Origin: Bursaphelenchus xylophilus
Lineage: Eukaryota; Nematoda; Chromadorea; Rhabditida; Aphelenchoididae
Length of the DNA stretch: 64,000 bases
Direction: 5' to 3'
NCBI GenBank assembly: GCA_904066235.2
Contig: CAJFCV020000005.1
Span: 3,653,501 to 3,717,500 of the forward strand
Shown here piece after piece: positions 1 to 10,200 of the stretch. A program made the translations under genes and the position numbers. Every line of letters begins with the position of its first letter. Positions within the stretch are counted from its first letter, which is position 1. Below the pieces are notes generated by a model, which was not told the DNA's origin, did no database searches, and was given only the letters and a program-made list of their open reading frames with translations.

Positions 1-490
1 GAATATCTTGTGTTTTAAAGTCCATAAAACTTGTTGATGGGCCGGAATCCAATCCACTCAAAGTTTATCTGTTTTAAAATTGAATTTTTGTGTTTTAAGA
101 TCCTGGAAACTGCCGATTTTTGACTTTTCCTACGATAGAAAACTTCGGATTGACGTCATTTTTTTCGTAGCCGTCTTTGGAGAATTTAAAGGATTGGGCT
201 GGAGTTAGATATTTTACATTTGTTTCCTAGTATAACCATCTAATTTCTAGGCTAAATTCCCTAAATTTATTGGGTACTTTCTTTCCACTTCTTTCGCAAT
301 TTTAATGCTGATTACATCGTATTTTAGACTCCAAAAATTTCTTTAATTTTGGTCTAGTATAATAATTTGATGTCTTCGACATACTTTTATACATTCTATT
401 TCGAGGACTTCCCATTTTTCTATCATTTTCCAATCTAATTCTTCCAAACTTATCGCTAATTTCCCCATATTTATTCAAATCTCCAGCCGT
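1..490. other. Intergenic, AT-rich
   Basis: I see no gene here. The last ~70 bases before the tRNA resemble the 5' flank of the inverted tRNA copy near 2.48 kb (shared run around CCATATTTATTCAA), so this flank was duplicated along with the tRNA. Confidence 0.5.
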
Positions 491-562
491 GCCTCATTGG
501 CTCAGGGGCAGAGCGTCTGTCTAGTAAACAGAAGGTCGCTGGTTCGATTCCAGCATGAGGCA
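491..562 (+). tRNA. tRNA-Thr (anticodon AGT), copy 1
   Basis: A 72-nt cloverleaf. The 7-bp acceptor stem pairs perfectly (GCCTCAT with ATGAGGC) and the discriminator base is A. The D stem is GCTC/GAGC. The anticodon stem is TCTGT/ACAGA with loop CTAGTAA, giving anticodon AGT, read as Thr (A34 would be inosine). The T stem is GCTGG/CCAGC with loop TTCGATT. A T-run follows within a few bases as a Pol III terminator. Six further identical copies lie in this window. Confidence 0.95.
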
Positions 563-595
563 GTTGTTTTTACAATTTTATAGCAATAGCATGTA

Positions 596-750
596 TCGGT
601 CTGTCGGGAAAAAAACGGCGGATCGTCGCGCCTCCGAATCGCCCATCATCGCTTTGCGACTGCAAGCCGCGGCTTGGGATTTGGTGCGCGACAGCGGCGA
701 GGCGAGACATTTTGATGCGACGATCCGCCGTTATTTTTCCGACAGACTGA
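596..750. mobile_element. 155-bp TA-flanked MITE-like inverted-repeat element, copy 1
   Basis: Ends are CGGTCTGTCGG... and ...CCGACAGACTGA, with ~30-bp terminal inverted repeats containing CGGCGGATCGTCG and its complement. It is flanked by TA on both sides, as expected for a TA target-site duplication. The interior is GC-rich and holds the palindrome AAGCCGCGGCTT. A second copy of the same 155-bp length lies at 5618-5772. It has no real coding capacity; the open frames across it come from its base composition. Confidence 0.8.
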
Positions 751-1164
751 TAAAACAATTTGGGTACAAGAGAATAGACTTTATTCGGAGGCCAAGGCAT
801 CGAAGGGTGACTATGTAATCACACATTTATAAAATTTTACGTTTTCTTTTATAGTATTATAGTAATCTCCAGTTTTTCGGTCATAAACGCAGTTAACCTC
901 AAATTTTATCCAATTTCCTTTTCAAAGATGATAATTCTCTTTGAAATGTACCAATTAGGACCAATTTTGGTATGTAGAAACCCGGTAATGATTTTAAAAA
1001 ACCACCGCAAAGAATCACCTTCTCAGTTTCTGGTGGTCTCGACCTATTTCTCGTTGCTTTGAGTCGATTAGACAGAACCATTTGCTTGCAAACATTGCTC
1101 TTTGTGAGATATGCAAATAGAGTCTTAATCTAATAAAAAATGGATTAAAATCACGTTCCTGAAA
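751..1164. other. Intergenic; 5' flank shared with the 30.3-kb tRNA copy
   Basis: No gene recognised. About 1030-1164 matches 30270-30377 over much of its length (shared CTAATAAAAAATGGATTAAA just before the tRNA), so the tRNA at 1165 and its upstream flank are a duplicate of the 30.4-kb tRNA or the reverse. Confidence 0.55.
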
Positions 1165-1236
1165 GCCTCATTGGCTCAGGGGCAGAGCGTCTGTCTAGTA
1201 AACAGAAGGTCGCTGGTTCGATTCCAGCATGAGGCA
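1165..1236 (+). tRNA. tRNA-Thr (AGT), copy 2
   Basis: Same 72-nt sequence and fold as the copy at 491. It is followed by TCTTCTTTTTATTTTTTTT, a strong Pol III terminator. The upstream flank is homologous to that of the copy at 30378. Confidence 0.95.
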
Positions 1237-2404
1237 GTCTTCTTTTTATTTTTTTTGATGATAAAAATAGACCTAAAAGTTAGCTGATCGTCGGAAAAAA
1301 GGCGACAGTCGTATTTTAGGAGTTCTTTATCTCTAAAATCCTAGATTTTTTAGATTTTTTTCAATTTTTGAAATTTTTGTGGTATTTTCAAAAAAATTCT
1401 GACATAGACATTTTGTGCACAGTAAATATTTTACCCTCAAAATTTCCCAGACTTCCCTCCATTCTTGCTCTCAAATTCTCCGAATTTTTCGACGATTCGA
1501 ATGTAAATTTTTTCTCCGCTCTCCGAATTTTTTAATAATCGATTTTTCGCACGGACTCCATTAGAATTCCCCATTGCCGTGAATTCAAGGACAAGACGGG
1601 AAGAACAGATGATTTGAGACCCATTAGTCTGTATATTTTGTTGTTTTTTGTCATCAAATTATATTATCCATGACAGACTTGCTGATTTTGATTTGAATTT
1701 CTATTTTTAAGAGTTTCATTCAATGTAAAATACACTTTTTATGATATTTATAGACCCCTCCTTTCTTTTATCATCTAATTAAATCATCAGCTCATCCTCA
1801 ACATCTATACCATCACTTAAAAAATCAAAAAATCTCATTTTTTGGGGTTTTTTTTTGATATTTTAAAGTTCCCTTGTTTCAAATGTTTCTTTGCCTTTCC
1901 GACCATGACAGGATTCGGCCCTAAAATCGCGGTTTTTATCTGATTTTAGGCCAGTTCGAATATCGATCGCCCTTTCCAGTCCATTTTCTGATTCACAAAA
2001 ACAATTTCCATCCCTTTCTTTTCGTGTCCTATGATTGACAGAGTGTTTTCGGTGATTTTCTTTTGTTTTTTATGGGTTAGTGGTACGGTAACTTTTTGCA
2101 ATTAGAGAATGACGAATTTTTGGAGAAGAAATTGTTAAAAATAGGAGAGAAATCGTGGAAATTTTTTATTTTGGATACTGTAATTTGACATTTATATAGA
2201 GAAATGACAGAAAAAATAGTTTATTGTAAAATACGGTTCATCCGGTTCAACATGTTATTTATTTTCGCCAAATAAAACAAATTTTTTAAAAAATCTTGAA
2301 AAACATGCTCAAAAAATCCGAGATTACATCAAAACGCATGGTAAAATACGGAATAGTCACATACACCTTTCTCATAAAATTTTTTCATGCTCAAAAAATA
2401 AGAC
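1237..2404. other. Intergenic, T-rich
   Basis: No gene seen. It holds one example of a short dispersed motif (ATTATATTATCCATGACA at about 1659). The last ~110 bases (2296-2404) are homologous to the sequence at about 29225-29316 inside xbx-1 intron 3, next to that intron's tRNA. Confidence 0.5.
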
Positions 2405-2476
2405 TGCCTCATGCTGGAATCGAACCAGCGACCTTCTGTTTACTAGACAGACGCTCTGCCCCTGAGCCAATGAGGC
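2405..2476 (-). tRNA. tRNA-Thr (AGT), copy 3
   Basis: Reverse-strand copy of the same 72-nt tRNA. Its 3' flank (2296-2404) matches the 3' flank of the intronic tRNA of xbx-1. Its 5' flank (2477-2530) matches the 5' flank of copy 1. Confidence 0.95.
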
Positions 2477-3400
2477 ACGGACTTGAATAAATATAGGGAA
2501 ATTAGGGTGAAAATAGGAAAACTTGGTAGTGGAAGGGTTGTAAAATATGTAATCTTCAATTTTTTCTGCCTGAAAAAACAAGTTTTAGATAAAAAAAAAT
2601 ATTGTACTAGGCAAAATGATATCTTGCAGCTTTGAAAAAACTTCTTTATAACAAATTTGGGCCAACAATTTTGCTCGTTCTACCTAAAATTCATTGTATT
2701 TCCAACATCTTTTGTCACAGAAGCACCTTTTTTGACCATAAAAAATTTTTTAGTCATCAAAAAATCCAGTTTTTCGATTTTCCCGACATCTCCGATAAAT
2801 TCATAAAAAAGTCCCTTTTTGACCTACCCTTATCTCCACTGCTCTTGAACTTGTTCCTCCACCCGCTAATCCCCCTTCTCTCTCTTTCCCACCTTTGCCA
2901 TAGAACTTTTGCTTATCCAGCACTTGACTTGAGCAAAACATTTCTTTTGGAGGCGCGAAAAGTGTCGCAACAAAGAATTCTTTTCCTGGAAAAAAGGATC
3001 GCCTGTTGCCTTATTTGCGGCGAATAAAGGGCCAATCGCTTATTCCAGAGCGTCACAAACAAGGATCCAGAGGTTTTTTACCTGGGGCTGGGGCATCCCA
3101 ATTGAGAGAGGGGCTTTGATGAGGTTATTAGGGGAAATTAAGGAATGGTTGGTGGAATGAGAGACTGTTTGTTGTGAAAAGCTTGCCTGCAAGGCGCAAT
3201 TTTTGCAAATAATATTGGGGTTATGTCATCATGATTTTTTGCAATGGGGAAATTTTCAAATTTTTTATTTTCATTTTTTTTTGACAAAAAATTAGATAAA
3301 CGGGATTTGGCATTAAAAATTTAGTGATGATAAGTACGTATGTATCCCTTGGACTCAGTTGATGTCACATTTTGTTTTAATTTGCCTTATATCATCTTTT
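2477..3400. other. Intergenic
   Basis: AT-rich sequence with a 131-codon open frame at 2632-3027 that has no recognisable domain, splice context or codon pattern; I do not call it a gene. A dispersed motif copy (ATATTGTACTAGGCAAAA) lies at about 2600. Confidence 0.4.
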
Positions 3401-3619
3401 TTCCGACTGCACTGTGCAATTTTTATCTTACAAGGGAAGTCGTTCAGATCGCAAATGAGTTGAGCTATGGGACCGGTATATTCTGATTCTCCATATTTCA
3501 AAACGGTAAGAGCTAAAACAGTTTTTGCGTCTGGGCCCTAGTTTTCGAGAAAATCGACCGTAAAGTTTGATCGGAAACCCCGCTAAATAGTCTTCGCTCC
3601 GAAAGACCTTTGGATCAAG

Positions 3620-3704
3620 AGCCAAATGGCGGAGGGCGAGTGAAAAGGCTCTCAAAATTCTTTTGTCCGGGATGCCGAGGAAGGTTCGAGTCCCGCTAGG
3701 CTCA
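3620..3704 (+). pseudogene. tRNA-like (Ser-type?) relic in the left arm
   Basis: A-box-like TGGCGGAGG, then a long stretch that could be a variable arm (GTCCGGGATGCC), then a perfect B box GGTTCGAGTCC. In the other arm the matching place reads CTCGAAA, as in a tRNA-Ser(CGA) anticodon loop. Acceptor and anticodon stems do not pair, so this is at best a decayed tRNA or a SINE head. Confidence 0.35.
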
Positions 3705-3947
3705 AACCCATGTTCAAAGAGCTTTGATATTGAAAATGATAAAAAATAAAAAAATTTTAGTTTTTTGTGGTGAAGTGTACCCCAATAATTTCAGATCAAA
3801 TAGTTTTTTTAGGAATAAACACTTCATTTTTGAGTTCAGCGCAGAAATATGCCTATTTGGCATGCATTTCAAGATTTTCTCCAAAGTATGTAAAAGGAAA
3901 ATTTTTTTTTTGCTTTGCAACCACTATGAATTTATACATCAGGGTTT

Positions 3948-4033
3948 GCTCCTAGCGGGACTCGAACCTTCCCCGGCATCCCGGACAAAAGAATTTCGAG
4001 AGCGTTTTCACTCGCCCTCCGCCATTTGGCTCT
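3948..4033 (-). pseudogene. tRNA-like (Ser-type?) relic in the right arm
   Basis: Inverted copy of the relic at 3620-3704. It keeps the B box GGTTCGAGTCC and a CTCGAAA loop-like heptamer. The stems do not fold properly, so no function is claimed. Confidence 0.35.
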
Positions 4034-4240
4034 TGATCCAAAGGTCTTTCGGAGCGAAGACTATTTAGCGGGGTTTCCGATCAAACTTTACGGTCGATTT
4101 TCTCGAAAACTAGGGCCCAGACGCAAAAACTGTTTTAGCTCTTACCGTTTTGAAATATGGAGAATCAGAATATACCGGTCCCATAGCTCAACTCATTTGC
4201 GATCTGAACGACTTCCCTTGTTAGCAAGTTTTCCACCGTG

Positions 4241-5617
4241 CAGAAAATTAAAAAAATTTTAATAGTGAATATCGCTTTATTACAGCGTAAAAAACGATGG
4301 TAAACATTTTTCAACCTTTTTCCCGCCTTCTTATACCCTTAAAGCCACTTTTCAAATTTTGCACAGTGCAGTTAAAAAACTTTTGATTTTGCACCGTGCA
4401 GACTTTTCTAGCCGCTGTAAAATGTAGTAAATCACTCAGATTGGTTCTTTTTTATGTTCGTTCATAGTGTCCATTCGTATTTTACCCTACACTTCCAGAA
4501 AGTCCCGTTTCTCTCCTCAATTTCCACCGCACAGTGCAATCAAAAAATCAATATCCAAAAATCCGCAAAGAGAAAAACTAATCCCCTTTCCTTTCTGATT
4601 GATCCTTTTCAGTATCGGACAAGTCACAAAGACTCTTCCAACTTGCCGGAAACCTCAATCAAACTTCTAATTTGCATAAATTTTCAGCGCGATCGTCCTT
4701 TTAATTTCCGGCGGTTTTTGTGATCGAAGAATTGGGAAAAGGTGGGATTTTTGCGAGAAATATTGATGGGATATGTTGATATTCTATATCGTACTATTTT
4801 TTCAAAGGATGCTATTCCAACTTCCGTATTTTATAAAGGTTAAATTTTGACAAAAACCATGGAGATTCGTTGGGCAAATTTAATAAATTTATGCAAATTT
4901 TTAAGTGCAGAAGATGGGTACTGTACAAAATCGATGTAAATCGAGTAGTTTATCAAAATAAAACCGTATAATGGAAGATGCCTAAGGGCAGAAACAAGCT
5001 TTTTTGGGTTAAATTCATTTGTAGGTGACTTTTTTTATTTTTTTTTTATTTTCAACGATTTTTTAAGTAAAACAAAATATTTTTTGATTATTTCTTTTTT
5101 AAATACACTTATTTTTCCTCTAAAAGACCTTTAGCAATATTCTAGAATTGAAATTTCCCCCTCTCCGTTCCTTTTCCCCCCTCTCAAAGCCCTTAAATCG
5201 ACATTAAACTTTTTGGGCGGATCATTTCGAATCATCCGAAATCACAGCGGGAAATTTTCCGTTTTCGGAACGCCGGAATTTCCAGTGAGGGATTCTAATT
5301 TCACTACTAAATACTTTGAAAAGTAGTAAAAGTCTTGGGAATTGGAGGGAAAGCGAGGGTGGGCAGGGGATTGGGAGGGGGAGGTGTTTTTTGGAGGGAG
5401 TATTTTTGAATTTCTGTTTTGAAAAATGGATTAAATTAAGGTTGAGGCTGTGTAAAATAAGTTTTGAGAAAAAAATGAAAAAATTTTGGGATCCTTAAAA
5501 AAATTTTATTCATGAAAATTGAGGCATTTCTAAGGCATGTATGAAATTTTTGGCTTACAATTTGTTGAAAAGATCGGGATTTTTTAGCCGAAATTTATCC
5601 AAAATAAAGATTTTTTA
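4241..5617. other. Intergenic
   Basis: No gene recognised. It holds three GCAC[A/C]GTGC palindromes (about 4359, 4390 and 4530) resembling the ends of the adjacent fold-back element, and a purine-rich stretch near 5340-5400. Confidence 0.4.
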
Positions 5618-5772
5618 TCAGTCTGTCGGGAAAAAAACGGCGGATCGTCGCGCCTCGGAGTCGCTCGTCATCGCTTTGCGACTGCAAGCCGCGGCTTGGG
5701 ATTTGGTGCGCGATAGCGGCGAGGCGAGACATTTTGCTGCGACGATCCGCCGTTATTTTTCCGACAGACTGA
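5618..5772. mobile_element. 155-bp TA-flanked MITE-like element, copy 2
   Basis: Starts TCAGTCTGTCGG and ends CCGACAGACTGA, with TA immediately on each side. Same length and ~95% the same sequence as the copy at 596-750, which indicates recent or constrained copies of one non-autonomous element family. Confidence 0.8.
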
Positions 5773-6535
5773 TAGTAATTTTGTGGCGAAGAATTAAAAA
5801 TTTTTCCATAGCCTGGGGGATAATTTCCACTAAATTTTTTTCTGCGAAAGGCCCCAAAGGACACAAAATTTTCCCTTTTTTGAATGTCTCTCCTCATTTT
5901 CGAGGCAAATGTTGGTCAAAAATTGTTCTATTGCCAATCCAATAGCACCTGTAATATCCAAAATTAAAAAAAAAATTATTTTTTACCAAAAAATTTTGCT
6001 GATTTTGAACTGAAAGAGCCAATCAACTTTATGCCCTCGATTTTCACTGTTAGCAATTTAATGCTTTCTCCGTATTTTACCTTAATTTTTTCCTCACAAA
6101 ATGTTTTTCCCACTCCCGGATTTATTACGCCTTCATCTCGCCTTTCTCATCCCTAATCTCGTTGAAGAAACACTTTCGTTTTTCCCTCCCGCCTCAAAAA
6201 CATCTTCCTTTTCCCCTTCCACCTGTAATTAAGTCGTTTTTTGCTAATTAAGTTCCGTCCTTTTAATGGGCGAATCATGAGCGAGCGAATGGGCGTGGCC
6301 TTGAACAAGTGTATGCAAATTAGCCGAGGATGGGTTTGTTGGCAATCGAGACGGGTAATTAGAGGGGATCATCGAGTTTTGGGGTGATTTTATTTTGTTT
6401 TGGACATCAAAAATTTTTAGTGTTAAAACGAATTTTTTATTTTTTTTGTTGTGAAAAAAGTGATTTACAGTATCTTTTAGAGGCTGTACTACCTCATTCT
6501 TGTTTTTACGCAACTTTTTTTTATCAATCTTTGAC

Positions 6536-6571
<36 letters not shown>

Positions 6572-7274
6572 CTCCGTATATACATATTATCATTTAATTT
6601 CCTTCACTTTTTACCGGTCAAAATAAACCTCAGAAAATTTGAAAAGCTATAAAAAGATCAATTTTGAAAAAAAGTTTCATTTATTTTTCAGGTCGACCAA
6701 GAAATCGACCGAATACTATTTTTTTTAATTTTGTGTTTATGACAAAAATCCAAATCACTGATTTACTCTTGACTTGACATGTAATGCTCTTTTCTATGAC
6801 ATTTCCTCTCAAATGGTGTTTTATTGACGTAATCAAAGCCTCTGTCGTATTTTACAAGTAATTCCGAACTGTTTTTTTATTCTTTTTTTAAAATCATGAC
6901 TAAACCCAAAGCGTATTTTACATCTCATTTTTAACTATTTTGTTAACAACCATTTTTTCTCTGAATTTCCATTATTTTCCCCCAAAAATATTATTCATGA
7001 CCACCTGTTAATTTTCGTCTCCAAAAGATATCAAAAAATCCCATTTTCCGCAGAAATCTCAATTTATTTCCACCTCCAGCCTCTCTAATTTGCATTGGAA
7101 TTCAATTTTTTTCCCGCGCGACATTACTACCCGCCCTATAAATACTCGAAATCTCATTTTAAATCGGCATTTTTAGGGTGATTTGGAACGGATCTGGACG
7201 AAAAAGGAGAGGATTACTGTAACAGATCCCTTTTCATTTTTTGTTTTTTATTTTCTTTCTAAACTAAGTGCAAA
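5773..7274. other. Upstream region of the DSL ligand gene
   Basis: No coding region seen. It contains a 27-bp T-run near 6539-6566 and AT-rich sequence. A splice-acceptor-like TTTTTAG at about 7170, ahead of the ATG at 7275, could be an SL trans-splice site or the end of a 5'UTR intron. Confidence 0.4.
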
Positions 7275-10200
7275 ATGAGGATATCAAAAGCGTGGCCAAA
7301 GACCATTTCACTGTATATTACAGTTTTTGTAATTTTGGAGGTTCTTGAACAGGTAAGTTGGATGTAAAATTTCGTATTTCTCAGAATTTGAAATTCGGAT
7401 TGTGGCGAAAAATTTGACCAGAATTTTTGAAGTTTTTGGGCGTAAAATTTGTGGGAGTTATCGGGATTTTTGATCAAATTTTTTTAATTTTGAATTTTTT
7501 TTAACAAAAAACGTTTTTTTATCTAAAAATTGTATTGATTTTTTTATTTTTTTTATTTTTGGATTTTTTTATTTTTTAATTTTTTTATGTTTAAATACTT
7601 TTTATTTCTTATTTTTTTCAGACATACTCTCTATCGATGTTGAACCTAAAATTTACGCACCAATTCCGTCCCAATCATTGCAAGGCGCGGAATTGTCGGA
7701 CTCGGATTTGTGTCAAGCAATTCCAACACAATTTCGTTCCAAATCAACAGTGCCTGTTCGGAGAGGGTACTGTAGATTGGACCTGGGTTGAAGAGGGGGA
7801 ACCGCTGAGCATCAAGGTCGCTATCAACAATACTCGAGTAAGAAATTTTATTTTTTTTTAAATCAAAAAAATATAACAAAAATGACGCAATTAAAAAAAT
7901 TTTTTGGAATAAAAATCTGTTATTTTTTATCATTTTTTTTTTTTGATTTTTCTTTATTTTTTAAAATTTTTTTTTCGATTTTTTTTATTTTTTCGATTTT
8001 TTCAGCTCGTATTTTACCCTTAATTTTCCCAAAATTTTTTTTCAGAACTCTGTCACAATCTCCCTGGAGACCTATCTTTTCAACATCACGACGTTGGAAC
8101 GGATGGATACCGATAAAAATGGCAATCAACTTACTGGTAAATAACTAAATAACTTTGAAAGCCTGATTTTATTGATCGTATTTTACCACAAAAAAGAGTT
8201 TTTTCTTCAATGCTTTCTTATCAATTTTATAGCCGTTTTGGCTCGTGTCGTTATTTTTTATGTTTATTCGACCCTCTTATCAACCATATTTTTTATCGCA
8301 AATTTAGACAGAAGCCATTTTTTTTGATGTTGCGCAAAAGGTCAGAAAATGGGCTGTGCAAACAATGTAGAGAGTAAAAAAATTAGGAATTAGTGAGCAC
8401 TTTGCCATGCAAAAAAATAAAAAATTTATATTACACTTGACAAAAAAATTTTTTTTTTTTTTTTTTTGAAAATCTAAAATGATTTTGGCTACAAAAAAGT
8501 TTGTTTTAGTGATTTATCAGCCTCGAAAAACCATTTAAATTTGTTACTACATATTTTTAAAACCAAAGTTAAATTATCCATGACAATTCTTCCAAATTTT
8601 GCTAATTTTTTTACCATTTTCCCCCAAAAAATCTAAATTTGGTTGTTACTCTCTTTTCCTGGCAAAATGAACTTTCCTGGCCTTTTATTTGCCGGGCAAA
8701 CAATGACCCTAAACGGTCATTTATTTACTGTGTCGGCACTTCTTTCCATTCCCAGATCTCCCCCTTTTCCAAATCGAATGGCTAATTGGATTAGAGGGAT
8801 TAGTCAGCGGAAAGGGGTTAAAGGATCACAAAAGTTCGTGGGAATCAAACGATTTGGGAAGTTGAAAAAGTTGAGGTATGAATTTGAATACTGTAACAAG
8901 CAAAATTTGAAGTAAGAATAATTTGCAGTTTTTAAAAAATAATGGTTTGTAAAATACGCTTAAAATAGCTCTACCTGCTGTAAAATTTCATTTCGAACAA
9001 AGTAAAAGGAAGACTGCCTCATGCTGGAATCGAACCAGCGACCTTCTGTTTACTAGACAGACGCTCTGCCCCTGAGCCAATGAGGCACGGCGCTCGGCAC
9101 TTTCAAGTGACTAACTGTGAGTGAGCAAAAAGAATTTGATAAAAAGAATGGGGTAAAATACGGCGAGGACAAAATTTTTCAAATATTTTAGTGGCAAATC
9201 TGTAGGAAAGTCCAAAGGTTGGCTCGGAATTCTCATTTCGATCGAAATATCGATTAATAAATGAGGTTTTGCCCTGAAATAATACAAAATAATACAGTTT
9301 TTAATTCTATTTTTTTTTAACTTACCGGTTTTGCCATTCCACATACAAAAATCGTCCGGATTTTATTGAATTCATCCTTAAACTTGTCTAAAATCACAGA
9401 CAATTTGTTAAACGTATTTTAAAACTTCTAAAATACCTTTTTCTTGAGCTGACTCTTCTTTTTGCTTCTTATCAAGAAAACAGCACAAAAACATAAAAAT
9501 TGCGAAAAAAGTTGAAATAAAACTTACAGTAAGACAGAAAAAGATACAAAACTATTTAAAATTAAATTTTCATTGCCGCCTAAAGTATGCATAAAGGCCT
9601 AAAATCATAATTTAAAGATTTTATGACCAGTATAATTTGTTTTTTGCAGACCTCCAAGTCTGGAAAGGCCCATTGCCCCGGCATTACGTGGATTGGGACG
9701 AACGGGCCGATCTCTCCTTGAAATCCGAATGCGCCGCCGATTATTACGGGGAAGATTGCTGGAGTCATTGTCAGATCACAGAGTTCGATAAAAGAACCGG
9801 GGAGTTCGAATGCGATCCCAAAAATGGAACAAAAGTCTGCAAAAGTGGATTTTACGGGGACAAATGCGATCGAGGTAAGGAATAGGGGCAAAATAGAAAG
9901 TTTTTTATGATTTTTTTGCCAAAAAATTTATTTTTATTTTATTATTATTATTATTATTATTATTTTTTTTTTGTTTTTCTTTTATATGTTTTATAACCTA
10001 AAATTTTTCAAAAAAATCTTCTTTTCAGCCTCCGCCTGCCCCACCGAATGTCTCAACGGCTACTGTAAAAAGAACGGCCAATGTGAATGCAATTTCGGCT
10101 ATCAAGGCGATAAATGCGATCGTTGTAGGCCCCAAGAAGGCTGTGTAAATGGGTACTGCGAACGTCCCAATGAATGCAAGTGTTTTCCCGGATATTCTGG

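Larger units (their letters stand above)
3401..4240. mobile_element. Fold-back element with ~300-bp inverted arms
   Basis: The left arm (about 3405-3715) and right arm (about 3942-4238) are near-perfect inverted copies of each other, separated by a ~225-bp AT-rich spacer. Outer ends carry palindromes of the type GCACTGTGCA / CACCGTGCAG. Each arm contains a tRNA-like stretch next to the spacer, with an A-box-like TGGCGGAGG and a consensus B box GGTTCGAGTCC. Identical peptides can be read from either arm because they are inverted copies; these are not genes. Class unknown; it could be a MITE or a SINE-derived palindrome. Confidence 0.75.

Noticed and set aside
555..818. Open frames across the 155-bp element
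   Set aside because: They arise from the GC-rich repeat and recur at 5541-5945 with the same peptide; no splice or start context.
3428..4262. Identical peptides on opposite strands (MALDPKVFRSEDYLAG type)
   Set aside because: Produced by the inverted arms of the fold-back element, not by two genes.
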